A stretch of DNA of 64,000 bases from Opisthorchis felineus (Eukaryota; Platyhelminthes; Trematoda; Opisthorchiida; Opisthorchiidae), in the NCBI GenBank assembly GCA_004794785.1, contig SJOL01006418.1, forward strand, positions 17,705 to 81,704, written 5' to 3'. Each line of letters opens with the position of its first letter. Positions within the stretch are counted from its first letter, which is position 1. Made by a program: the position numbers and the translations under genes. The notes under the pieces were generated by a model, which searched no databases, was not told the origin of the DNA, and saw only the letters and a program-made list of their open reading frames with translations. This document shows, one piece after another, positions 44,831 to 58,200 of the stretch.

Positions 44831-46790
44831 TGCCCCGTGTGCAGGAGATGAGGAAGCCAGTGGTAATAAGGTTTTGACGAATTGTCTGCCATCAGGCAGT
44901 ACCATCAGCAAGCCCCAAACATGGGTCGAAAGTGCAATACATGAAGCTGCGATCAATCGTCTGCAGTTATTCCTGTTGAATCCAACAACAACGTATTTAT
45001 TTAATTATTCTGGTGTAAACTGGCCCTAGTGCTCTACTTTTCTGTTGGCAAGACATTCAGACAGTGGCTACGGCAGAAACATTGTTACAAAGTTATAAAT
45101 AGGCCCCAGTAACTTCGTCGGTAATGTGCTTTTCTGGTTTGTGGTGAAAATTCCGTTTCAATTCACATAATGCTAGGTGAGCCAAGTTATCCATAGCACA
45201 TACTGACGCACACTGACCACATGCTTCCAAATACTCGTAACCATTCGCAGCAAATTCCATTTCAAAAATACGTTTCAGTTTGTGGCATTTACAGAGTAAC
45301 TTTTTTTGCGCACTGTCTGATCCACATAACTGAACCGAATCGATCGAAGTTATCATTTGATTTTAGATATCCTCGTCTAGATAAGACTGGAGGAATTTTG
45401 GGGACTAGTACCATCGGATGGGCGTCCGAAAGGGCGAAGTTGATAGTGGATTTTCCGCGGGTTTACATCGATCCTATAGACGATATTATATCAGGAAGAC
45501 CTGAACATCGTTCCAACTGGAATGTCAGGCGGTAGCACATTCCAGGGAGATTCAGCTAGGATTCGTTCGTTCACATCAACTTAATCTTCAACTGTGCCCA
45601 TAAAGCCACCTGCGTAAAACTTGATGATTAAGCGAGAAATAGGAGTGATGGAAACTCAACGACTATGCCTACCTGATAATCCCCAAAAGGGCTAATCTGG
45701 TGGTGAGTTTTAGAAGAGTTCTCATCAACCATACACAGTTTCCTGTCAAAAGATACAACGGTTTTCCTCATGTGGTTGCTGTGGTGAGATTGTGAATATG
45801 TGGGGAGCACAGACACCTTGTCAAGCTCGCAGACAAGATCTCTGTCAGATGTAGGTGGGTGGCAGATTCTACCGTTCTCTAGTTTTAAAAAAGGATGAGC
45901 TAATTACAACTGGCTTTCTAATTCAATGTTATTTTTGCACTACGTTACTGGATTTCAGTCATATCAATTGTGCAGTGTAATCAAACGACTATGTCTGACG
46001 CAGTTACACACCACTACCTCCGGGTGGATTGAGCCAGAAACAATACCTGGAAATTCCTGTATGCATATTCTTATTGACTACATTTTTTTGGGAAACCTGA
46101 CATCAGAGTTGCCGAAGACTCCGGGCTGAAGTCGTCTCACTTTATTAACCAGCAAGTTCACCATGGCCTACCATGTCTGTTGCCAGTTCCGGTAACATAG
46201 TTGGTGATTGGTTTTTGTTGCAACCAAAACATCACCACGGTCGCTTGACACTGATACGCTGACTGGTCATCATACGTTCGCAACCATATTCCTTAGTTTA
46301 TCCAACATAGGGATGACCATAAGCCGTGCATCATTGCCTGGGTTACCTCACTTTGTCCACAGATCGGAACCTTACTACGCTCTGTAATTTGTTATTCGGT
46401 CTTTTAGACAACTCAACACTTCCTACAGTCCACGTCCGTGCACGAAACGGGTTCACTCAGTACTCGTTTTTTTAAAATTCATTTGTTCAAATAACGGACC
46501 ATAAGACAAATATCTGCCGAGAAGATACATGGTGTGGTCCGAGGAACTTCAACTAACTACACGTGGTTTATTTCTACCGGTCTACGCACTCGGTACACAC
46601 GGTCAATTCTCTAGGGCATAGATCGGTACAAATTCAGACTGTCTAGGTGATTATATGAGAACCGTGAAGCCAATGGCCTGCATAGAATAAAAATAACATC
46701 CCACCTTTAAGAGTGCCAAAAGAACGGCGAAAGACACCATAGGCTACAGCACATGTGTACCTTAGCTCTAGGTGAGGAAGTCACCTGATA
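44831..46790. other. No gene recognised
   Basis: One 20-bp match to the 30.4-kb repeat occurs near 45502. Otherwise nothing is assigned. Confidence 0.4.
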
Positions 46791-46799
46791 CAAGTGAAT

Positions 46800-47700
46800 G
46801 CAGCGCGGCGGACAAGAGGTTTTCACCTCAATGGCCGTATAAATAAGGTAACTGCAATTTCAACCAAGCAGCTTCATTTGGATAACCTACAGTCAAACAA
46901 GCTGAAGGATATGGCTGAAAATTTGACTGTTCATGCAGCTCGCATTTTAGAGCGGCATGAAGAAGACCAATATGCTTTCCACGTGGAAACAATGCACCAG
47001 GATGTTGATCTTCGAAGATTCGTAATACTTTGCCAGTACTATCCAAAATCAGCAAGGTCATAACGGTTGAAAACTTGTGGCTTATTTTGGGGTATGCAAC
47101 TGTGGCTCCGTAATTGCAACGTATCGTCAGATCTACAGATGAACATTCAACCTGCTCATAGTCAATGATAGCTAAGCCGAAGCAGTGGGTGCCGTTGCAA
47201 GAACCTATGTAATCTGCCTTATATGTGCGGAAGCTTTCGACTACAATCACCGCCATCACATCCTGTTTTTGAAACCCCAGGTTTATGGCAGCTATGGTCG
47301 AGAGGAAGCACGAAGTTTCCCTGTAAGTCGCCGTCAGTTGTGGGAGAGCCCCTTTCACTTCATGGATCGGTTCTGAGTCCCCGACTGTGCTCACTCTTCA
47401 TTAACGAAAGCCCTTCGACTCATAATCTTGAAAATTTAAAAGACGAAAACAAAAGTGCTTTGCAGACGACTATTGCCAGTACCCAGGCGATCACACATTC
47501 GGAAACCCTAGTTCTGCAGTGACTTAAGATGTGGACAGATGGAGTGTTTTATGCGACCCCAAGACAAATCTGTTCCTGTCCATCACATAATGAATCATCA
47601 CATCGGATCATGTTCTTAGGCATGTACTTAAGACTCGATTCTGAGGTTGAGGCTGGGTCGTCAAACTAACTTCTTCTTGAGTAAGTCCATTTTGAATTAT
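46800..47700 (+). mobile_element. CR1/Jockey-like LINE relic, RT domain
   Basis: EAFDYNHRHHILFLKPQVYG (about 47232) matches the RT motif A-B region AFD-VNH-LL-KL-YG of CR1/Jockey-type elements. In another frame VGEPLSLHGSVLSPRLCSLF with INESPST (about 47340) matches their [23 protein letters not shown] block. Several frame changes exist. This is a family different from the RTE-like copies above. The upstream limit is uncertain. Confidence 0.7.
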
Positions 47701-50700
47701 GACGCCTGAATGTGGAGTTTCAGCTTCAACATTTGCTGTTTCAAAGAAGCGACTTCATATTTATTAAAGTCTTAGTATCAGCTGTAGCTTCTTTTCCCCA
47801 GCTGTTTGTGCGCTGACGTGAAAATCCGGTGTGAATTTTAAATTTTCTCCACTTACTTCTTACCACCGAAATGGAGAAAGTTTGGGGAGCGTTATGCAAT
47901 GTGCCCATCCATATATCGTAGCCCACTCAAAACCATGTAACTGCCCCGGATGAAGGGGTTCCAGCAAGCCAAAATTTCTACCATAGGATTCGTCCTAGCA
48001 AGCCAAAGAACCCCTAGACTGCCTTATGTTAAGTATTTCCTACAGTATGAAATATATTTTGACTTTCTTCTAGAATGCGCATGTCTATCAATCACATTTA
48101 GTTTTGGCTGTCCATCAAACATGAGAGCCAAGCGGAAACCTTCTACTGGTGAAGGGTAGCAAGCTGATCCATGCATACACCTGACTCCTGTCTCAATCAA
48201 ACCAATAACCAAGAAATCAATGCACATTCCTTCGTGAGTAATACTAAACTCGATCAGTATCTGCTGTCATTGTGGAGAGTTCATGGATAAAGAAGGTTAT
48301 TAGATGATTGCCAAGTAGTCTTGCATTTCTCAACTGCCCGGTGAAAAGGACACTTCTAGCAGAACCATCGCAAATAGTATTTCTTGAACCCCCGGACATG
48401 CAATAGACCCCGGGAGAACAAAACTTGTTTGGAGGTCGAGAAACTTACCACTGTGGAGATTAGAGGAGAATTCAAGTTGACAGCAGACTCCAGAATCCTC
48501 TCCAAGCCATAACATACCAAAGGCCATGCAATGTCATAATGGCTGATATGAGAACCACAGTGGAGGCTAAAAACGTCTTCACCCAGTAGACGTTGCTTCC
48601 GAATATTGCGGACCGAAAAGATAAAGAATATTGTCTGCCAAGCGAACCATTATTTTCTCTACTAAATTCCAAAGTTTCCCTTATAATGGGTGCCACTCTG
48701 CCGGTAGATTCATCCACCACAATAAGTGACACTGAAGCCTTGTTCCAAGGTGCAGATAAGAAACTGAAATGGTGAATTGTTGATCCCTTTTCACAATTTT
48801 CGAAGAAATGAGCGTAAAACAAGTCGGGAAGCGCATGCATTTTCAGTCAGACCGGCCCAGGAAACGAATGAATTCAGAGCCGTAATTCGTGTTCAGAAAT
48901 AAATCTTCGCAAGGGAGTAGTTTTCTCCTCCGCTAAGAGACTCATTCATTATTGGAAGGCTTGGGTTCCCTTTTCACGATAGAACAGTGGCTCATCTGAG
49001 TGTGGCCTCTAAGACAAGGTTAATTAATGGATCAGTTTGGTGTTTTATCTTATTCCGTGTCCTGTGTAATCCTCACTTATGATCATTTCCATTTGACGTT
49101 ACTGGTCACTAACACTGATTGGTTTGCATATGCAACTACAGTCAGTTGCTTTTTTGTTCTGCTTGTCGGTCTGCTGGTTGAGTTTGGCAGCTAGATTGTA
49201 AACGTTTCACCACCAATCGAGTTAACATCATTAGTGCGGGGTTGGAAGACTCATTCTTCATTCTTAAGGGGCGACATGACTTATCTGTGAGTAATTTCGA
49301 CCAAGTACTAAGATACACACAGAGCTGGATGAAAAATCGCGCGGATTTCCGAACAGTTCTATGACTGCATACTTTACTCGACAGCTCCATTGAGGGTCTT
49401 TTGCTACCCAATTAGGTCGAACAACATCTGCTCTTTAGAGCACGGTCAAGCCATTCAGTCGTTTCAACCCAGAATATTCGGTGACTTCGTATCTTAACTT
49501 CTATGTCTGTTTCAGGTCATGGTGACACAAATACAGTGAACTTTGGAATTGAGCGTTCATAGACATACAGTGCGGCGCTTACGTTCCCAGATGCTCCAAG
49601 TAGCTGTACGAAGGAATCCAAATAATAGTACTCTCCCCAGAAAAGAACACCATCAAGTAGCTCCAAATGTCTCTTCAAATGTCTGTCGTGCAAGATGGAC
49701 CGTAAGTACCCCATCGTACATTTTCCACGCTGGATAAGGAACTGGAATTTCTGTTCCAGTGTTTTGAACTCTTCGTGGCTGGTTGAGGCTTTTTGTTTGG
49801 TTTCATTAAATGCTCCAGGCATTCAATAATCTACCCCATGCGCTATTGACATGTACTAGTGGAAAATGGTGAACCTGTGTGACAGCTGTCAGCCTCCATA
49901 ATCTAGGCCAGTACAAACTACCGTTCCTCCTGCCTAGTGAAACTTGAAAAAATTGCCACCACAATTTGTGCTCCGAAAACAACGAAGACAATTATAGTTA
50001 CTGAGAAATTCGGCCTTATTACATCAAGTCGGCTTTAGAACGTAAACTGTTTCGATGAATTGCAATGTGCGCCAAGTCCAGTCAGTTCCATCAACGACGT
50101 AACTAGTGATTAGGCGGGCGAGCGTGTTAACCATGTTTAACGGTGGTTTTAACCCGTTGGATAAAATTCACCCGGAACTATAGCCTGAACTCGTTTGGTT
50201 CGTCAGTTAAAGTGTTGCAATTTCGTGATTTTAAATGCCCGTACATAGTCTTGGTTAAGCCGGAAAAGTTTTCAGGTTTCATTTATGAAGATATCACGAG
50301 GTAAAATTCATCCCGTACGTTCCCAACATGTGCTCGTAAACCCAAAACATCAGTCGAAGCCTTTGACTTTCACATTATGGATGGGTAGTTAACCACTCGG
50401 GAATTCACACGCGAGCAGCCGTTAGCGATGGCTCTGCAGCAAGTCATATCGGGACACCACACCGCAGACAATATATCGTGAGATCTTTCACTCACAGAAC
50501 ACTGGAACCCAGGACTATAAACCGCGTTTGCTACATCCCAGGGCACTACATCTTTGTGAAAATTCCACCCGAACACTTTACCTGGAGACTATACAGAAAT
50601 TAACTGGAAGATTCTTCTGTTAGCATCGCACCCTCAGCCATAGTATGTGTGCGCCACTTCCAAATTTCTAGTCACGGGAGCTCAGCAAATCCAGGGATAC

Positions 50701-53700
50701 ATGAAATGCCATGTGAATTAGCCATACCATCACGTGACCTCGATCAGTGTGCGTAGAACTGGCTGTTTGTGAAACAAAGTTCAAATTCACTTTCAGACGC
50801 TGTGAGCGTGCCATAAAATGTTCGGTCAGTAAGGTTGTTTCGGCTTCCTGTTTATGTCTCTTCACGCTGCAACAAAGGCGGCATCAAAGGCGGAGCATTC
50901 TTGTAAGATTCTGAATGAAGGAAGCTTTTGGCCTGCAGTGATAAACGGAAGCTTCACGAAAGAGAACTTATCAGTGACGGTTTTGATCTAAGTTTTTGCA
51001 TTGTACTGTCCATATTAATACCGCTCCTGGGCGGAGAAGGCGGTTTGCCAATATTAATAATGCTTGGGGTAGGCTGAAATTTCGAATCTTCGACGAAACG
51101 CACCATATCTGGTGAAAGGCACACTTAAAACACAAACGAAGGTTGTCATTTATAAAAGTCGCTTCAGTACTGAACGGCTTAAGTCCAAGTTCAGACTCAA
51201 CCGAACACTAGGTTGTTCTTAATTAGTCCTTCTCATATGCTTCTCAATGCTTGTTTTCCTAATAGAGTACTTTGGACAAACGTATGCTAAATGAAATTGT
51301 ATGATGGATACAACATAAGTATGTGGACCGTGCTATGCAAAAAGAAGCGCCTCTAGTCGAGTCGTCCGTTTTTGAGTTTACAGTCAAGTCAGCGGCAAGA
51401 GAGCGATATAAAATGAAAAAGGTCTTACCAACCGCGTTTTTGGATGGTAGCTGAGGTTTACCAGTCGATGTGTTTGGCACTATGCCTAATTTTCCACTCA
51501 CGCTAAATCTATTTATCTGCTTTTCCCATAAAAATGACAGCTAGTGTTTGCTTAGTCCCACAAAACTGATAACGTCCGACAGATTAGCATGAACGATAGA
51601 GTCGGACACTCATGTGTGGTTTCCTGTAATTTTGTCTGTACGTAATTGGCGTTTTCCATCTAATCATTACGTCACTGCACTGTAAGTTGACGCATACAGA
51701 AAGTTGAGGTCCAGTTGTTGACCAAATACTTCGGGGTGCATTCAGTTGTGGAAATTGGAGGTGAACTTTGTTCAACATTTGAATGTTTTTTTACAGGCCG
51801 GGCAAATTCGTGTGTGGTAGTGTAGCGATTTCACACTTCATTTCACGTTCTTTATTGATCCGATCTGTTTCCGATAATTGACGGTTTGTTAAGGCGCAAT
51901 AGAAGAGGTAACACACACGTACCACTCACACCAGACCCAGTATGACGGACACTTTGTGCCTGATGTGCGAGTCTTGACTGTGCTAGCGCTTACCGCGCCT
52001 TGAAGAGCATTCAGCATTGTTTGTCCTTTCTTCGGCTGTTGATCTTTACACGCGTGTTTCCATACCAAAACCCTTATATACGTTGGGATTCATCTTATCT
52101 GACTGGAACTGTTGGTGGCATGACTTCTAAAGAGACGTTGCTCTCCGTTTCTCTCTTCTACCTCATATTCTCCCGTAACCTTTTCACATTCATCGCTTGC
52201 ATTTACTTTTTATGTCTGTGAACATGCTCTTCAAAAATACAAATAAACGAAAAATACAAATAAATGCAGTAGAACAGTATAAAAAGAAATACGGTGCATT
52301 CATAATTACTTTCGAAGTACTGTCTCAGAACAAAACATTCCAGGGTACAGTGTTATGGGCATGTAATGCCCCGAGATGCTGTGTCTCGGATGGAGGCTCA
52401 GGTTGCTGTATTTGCTGTGCAGCTCTCGGGGACTAAATGAGCGACCCGTTTTTATTGACTTGGTTCTTTCAGGAAGGTGGGGTACCACAAAATATTTTAC
52501 ACTGGTTCACTTGTCGTTTAACCACTCAGTGTTGTCCATTGGCCGGCCACAGGAGGGTGCACCAACTTGTATGCTGCATTGCTCCGTGAGCTTGATGAAA
52601 TTTCCTTGCAGCTGACTGACGCTTGGGTACCGTTGGTGATTGAAACCTAGCCTAAACAACAGACAGCAAGTAGCGCCTGTCAATGTGTTCAACTATCTAC
52701 AAATTTTATTCCACTAATATCGCTTATATTGGTAAGTAAATAGTGTGACTGTTTTCTGAAAAATAAAAGTATCCAACGATAAATGTCAATGCTTCGAATC
52801 AAAAGAACGAATGTATTGGGGAAAACTGAAAACTGTAAAATTCCACAGTAAAACGATATGAGTTGTTGACAGGCTTGTCAAAAAGATCAGTTTATCTAGT
52901 CGCGAACGGGAATGTTGGTTGTCTGCGGTGATTTGTAAGCCATTTTTATATAGTTTATCTCAACGCTACTTTTATCCTGGGCAAAAATCTTCACATTGTA
53001 GATAAGGCACAACATTACCTATCCTCGACGGGTGTTGTTTATAAGTGGGTGGGTGGAGCCGTACGGCGTCGTTTATTATCTCATCTTCACACCAGGACGC
53101 CCAAGACCGTAATAATGTCAACTCATCGTTAGTTCAACCTAACTGTAACATAACCACACCTTCCGACACCCTACCGGTGCATGTTGCATTGCTGGCCAAC
53201 TGATAACGAAAGAACAACGTACGAACAATGAACCTGACCAATATGCTGAGCCTAATATTTTTTTATCTGCAGTGACTGTGATGTTAGGCTATCTTGTTTT
53301 AAAGTTTAGTCAACACGTTCCACGCCTTTCGGTATTTCTAAATTGCTCTGATTGCTCAGGTAATAACCTGGATGTGAAGTAACTGAGATGTGCTGACTAC
53401 GAGAAAATGTCTTTTTTTTTGGTTTTAGTATATATATGTGTAGCAGAATATGAATGAGATTTTTTTAAATGTGGCTTCTTTTGGGAATTTCGTTAGTCAA
53501 ACATTAAGTTTTTTACTGCCCCTTGAGTTGGCTCTGCCCTGTCGATGATCTATTTAGCAGAACGTATCATGGGATGGAGTCAGTCTGTGGATGAATCACA
53601 AGCATCTCAAAGGTTATGACAAGTATCCTCATCTAGGTACCCTACATTTAATGAAAAATTCCTGAAAATGGTAGAAATGTACGATGGTGATGAAGCTGCA

Positions 53701-54739
53701 TCTAACAACATTTTTTATCCGGTTAATATAACAACTTTGAGCGTAGAGCTTCAGAAACCAAAGGTAGAGTATGTGCTGTTTGGCAAAAGTACGTTTAGGA
53801 ACGTTACGTCATATGACGTAAAAACTAAAAATATACCATCCTCCTGGTAAGGATAACGGTAGAAGCTTTCTATTGCTACCCCGACGTTGTCTCAAATTCA
53901 TTCCATTCATTCCATTCATTCATACTAATCTCGCTATTCGTAGTTTACATCGCAAACCTTTTCAACCGATATTTAAAATCCGTCAATGATGAGTGAAGTG
54001 GTCTTGGCTCACACTCCTCCTTGTGGTCTGAATGACCAAAAATGAATGGATTTCATGCAAAAGTGCCTACATACAGTCTAATACTTGGTGCATTTATAAA
54101 TCGAGGCTTCATAGAGAGTGATCAGGGTACTATTTACACATGTATACACTGGGTATCTGATCTAAAGCGGCCACCTTGTTGTGGTAGACGGGATTCGGTG
54201 CTATAGTGGACCTTTGGGCTGCACTGGCTTTAACTCAATACCTTAAGATCTATTCATGCCAAATCCAATAGAAAGCAACCCGATGAAAAGTAGTGCGTCC
54301 TCGAACTACGAGAAATCGTATCATAAGGCGACTTGGAGGTAGTTTCGTACCGTTTTCTCTGATAGGAGCTCAGCTGCGGTAGGGTGCTTCTTCCGTTAAT
54401 AAAGTAGTAAAACTCGACCCTGTAAAGCCGTGCATCCCGATTGCCAAGCCGCTTCCCGTGTCCACTACCTCGAAACACCTTCAAAAATAAGAAGTCCGGT
54501 GTAGCTCTAAAGACACCTGTCTGGAGCAATTGCCCTAGGAGTCAGACTGTCATGCCCCGCGCCCTTGGGCCATGTCATTTCCCCACTGCTTTGTGGGTTA
54601 GAAAGTTAAGTTACACAGGCCGAACATCAAGGAGTTCCATCTGTTTGCACTTGACAAGGAGCAAGGGAGACGTCCTTTGGAATCTGGTGCTTGAGGGCTT
54701 TCTTGGAAAAGGGCGGAGATGGGTCTGAATGGCAAACTG
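47701..54739. other. No gene recognised (7 kb)
   Basis: Some - strand blocks look splice-like, for example 48449-48542 with AG acceptor and GTG|GTAAGT donor, reading HYDIAWPLVCYGLERILES. I could not link them into a frame-consistent gene or recognise a family. Confidence 0.35.
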
Positions 54740-55200
54740 ATCTTGTTGCAAAAGAACTCAAAGGCTACAGTATAGACCTAGCTGCACACAGTTAGGCTCC
54801 GCTAGCCGATCAAAGAAAGCTACGGATGATTGGATCCTGTTATACCGTGTACTAGAGTAGAACAACACAAGAAATCAGACATGAAAGCGATATCTCAGTT
54901 GGAGTTGCGGATGAGCTGAATCGGTTAATATTGGATTAACTGAACTGCATCTACTACAGAAATTGGCTGAACAAATCCCCCTGTTGACAGCAAGGTTTTT
55001 CGTGATTACCAGTGTCTACTTCCCAAATTTTCCGCGCTCAGATTAACAGAATAGGTTCTATGATCAGTTATCGGATCTTGTCAGGTGTGCGCCTCCAAAT
55101 GATTTGCTCTTTCTGTCGGGTGATTTTAGTGCTCGGGTTGACAGGGCCTATGAAACCTGGAAGAATATACTGGGTCTGCTTCGAATCGGAACAACGAACA
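54740..55200 (+). mobile_element. LINE endonuclease relic
   Basis: AKELKGYSIDLAAHS (about 54747) and NDLLFLSGDFSARVDRAYE with TWKNILGL (about 55098) match the AP-endonuclease blocks ARELKRYNIDIAALSE and GDFNARVG...TW..VLG of non-LTR elements. Stop codons and missing parts show it is dead. This family differs from the intact copy at 15406. Confidence 0.65.
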
Positions 55201-58200
55201 ACGACGAATACCACTAAAGTGCGTCCAGTATTCGAACCCTCAATAGAAAACACGTGGCTCAGGTTGCAGCAACCGTTGCTTGCCAAGTAGACCAATCTAT
55301 CAAGTGGACACGGACACTTAATCGACTGTGCGGTACTGATCAAAAGGGATGCGTGGAACTGTATGCAATATGGATCACCCCTTGGAGCGTACTAAACTAC
55401 TTGTTGCACTCGGAAAACTGCCGCATCGTGGACCAGGAGGAAACTCATTCAAGTTGGATAGAAAAAATTTGAAGAAGAAACGGTATAGAAGTTTCACGAG
55501 ACTATAACGCAAAGCCTTGCGGATGATAAGGTCCCATACACAGTAAAGCCTGTGGGCCCGAATGCGAATACGCGCTTGCGGCTGCCGTGCATACAGTTCG
55601 ATTAATGCAAGAACTGAGTCGATATTTGTTTGGTGCAAATGACTCATCGACATCCACCCTGATTCAAACGAAGAATCTGTGCAAAAGTGCGGCCAGCCAG
55701 GTTTTCGACATATCGAGGTATGTCCCGTATTGCTGTTCAGAAGACTAAGGAATATAGCAGTTACACGATAGCGCAATGGATGCAGTATTATAGGGCAGTG
55801 TCATCTCGAACATTCGTCGACCTTAATTTGCGCCACAAACTTATTGAATAAGCAAATCAAAATTAGAAATAAAAATCTCCAGTTCGAACAGGAAAGCACA
55901 CAATGAACACTGCGTGGAGTGGACCAAGGAAGAGGTAACCTCTGGCTTGTGAACAACGGTCCGGCTTAAATCATCAGAACTTCAGCACAGGTCAACAAAT
56001 CGGGTCCTCGCCTTGTGGTGACGAGCTCGAATTCCAAGGGAGTTTTAAGAAATGTCCTTTGATTTGCGCCATATGTGTTCCTTCAGTTCTACCGCACAGA
56101 CCTGACAGCAGCTGTAGGTGAAAGAGTAAATTTAGCCTGACGTCGGGAGCACTACTGAAGGTGTTTCGAATGGCTGTAAGGGCACAGTCATGGTTTCCAG
56201 AGGGATCGTAGCCGTGCCACGTTTGCGTCATTCTGAATGCCACTTGCACCATGTTTGTCATGCTAGTGATAACAACGTCTTCCTGGAATGAAAGACGAAG
56301 AAAAACATTCCTCCTGTGTAGGTAATTTCATCTCTACTGATGAGCCAGTTCTATCTTGATGCAGTTTAAACGCCTCCAGGTAATTGCTTTTATCATGCTG
56401 TCCATGAAGACGTGAACTTCATGGTCAAGTGTACTGGATATGTAGATTTGTCTAGATTCGTGAAATAAGGTAGTGACTAATGATCGCCTGCACTCTACTG
56501 GAGAGGAAGTGTGGAAATTCTGTTTTCTTCCAGCCAAGGTAGGTTTGGGACAAACCGAATGGAGGGTCGTCTTATCTGGTTGCCCGGTCACCAGTCTAAG
56601 TAGTCAAGATGATTGTTGTTCTCGAATCTGTGAGTGGGCTGGACGTTTTTATGCAGTGGGGTGGGGACGGAAAGCATGTTTTTTATTCGCAAGCTACAGT
56701 AACTGAAGTAGCGCCGGAAGTTAACTCATGTGCTTCGCCGCTTCCATTTGCATTTTTGATGTGAACAGTTCACCCAGGGTTGAAATTGATGGACAAACAA
56801 TTGCCGCATAATCAGTCCACTGGTACCCCGAGCTTCAGAAATCATTTTCCCAGGAGAATGGAGAGCGGTTTCAATAACTGAGGTTGGAACTGAGGAACTA
56901 TCGGGTAATCCAGAATTTACTAACAAATGGAGTCAACTGTACTTCAGCGGGACGTCTGTAAAGGATGGTGAATCAGAAAAATAAGGTATGTACCGAAATT
57001 GGTATGTCAGTTGAGTATAATAAACAGATTCAAATGCAACCCTCTATATAGGAGTTGTTAATTCTAGTCCAATAGACCCTATTATCTCCATCAAACATTG
57101 AGTTGATTAATCTGTGATAGTCTGGGCCATCCACGTCTAAGACTAAACGTGACAAAACTTCAAGTTTTGGAGTCGTCGGTCCAGTTGTATGCGATCCGAC
57201 CGGATTTAGGGAAAAGTATTTTGACTGTGCCGTATGAATTTTTCATATTCGTAAATCACAAGGTCATTCTTCCTCAATAGCTAAAGGCTAACTGTTTGGG
57301 CATTCAACTTGAAGTTCCTTGTGTATATAGAATTATATGCATTCTAGCACGGTGATCCTTTTTGTTCAATTTCAGTAAAATTCATATCGAGAGGAATTAG
57401 CAGTGGCCTGCAGGCTGATAAAAGGATGTGTTCCTAATTAGGCTCGTATGCCATCCCGTAATCCCAGCTTTTGTGTGTATTCTGAACACCACACCGACAT
57501 TCCCTTGATATCTGCAGCTGTCATAACAAATTGCGGACCCAATTTGTCGACCTGTCTTGAGGCTATGGTAGTCACGTGATTGAGACCAGACCTGTGTTCA
57601 CACTTGAGCTAGACGCTGCATCCACCCAGTTCACGTGAAACAGATGTACAGTAAGCGCTGCCCCGTTAGAAGTTGAATTTTAAATGGGCGATATTGATTT
57701 GTGCATTCTTTATGTGAAGCGGTTGAGACTGGCAAGCGTGTTCACTATCCAGTCTTATTTCCTCCGGTTTACGCCGGGTAGCGGAAACAGCTCGAAGTAC
57801 AAAGCACGTGGCATTACCATTGTGTGCAGAAGCCCATCGGTATGGTGCGGTGTCACAGGTGAATTCGGAAACGGACGTCAACCGAACAAGTATACCTGCC
57901 GCGTGTCCAGCACAAAAACAAACCGAGCCTGAGTACAGGATTGTGTCCAGCTTGCTAACTCATCTACGTCCAACGTGCACTGATAAAGTAGTATTAGCAC
58001 GGCTGCCTCGTCTGTTAGACGTCCAAAGTTTAAATCTCGATGTGTTTTACTAGTAAACGCTATTGGAAGCAGAGCTCGTATCCAGTGCTTCCGCACGTTG
58101 CTGTGAACTGACCAGAGTCATCGAAGGAAGCCGACGCTTGTATGGTACTCTAGATGAGTGTGGGTGTTGGGCTTTTTCATTAACTACGATAGGTAACTTT

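Noticed and set aside
46828..47394. 188-codon open frame on the - strand, one of the longest in the window after the RTE protein
   Set aside because: It lies antisense over the CR1/Jockey-like RT blocks on the + strand, shows no recognisable domain, and is best explained as a shadow frame.
48449..48542. Splice-bounded open block on the - strand (HYDIAWPLVCYGLERILES)
   Set aside because: Both splice sites look good, but 94 bp open in one frame is common by chance and no neighbouring block could be joined with confidence.
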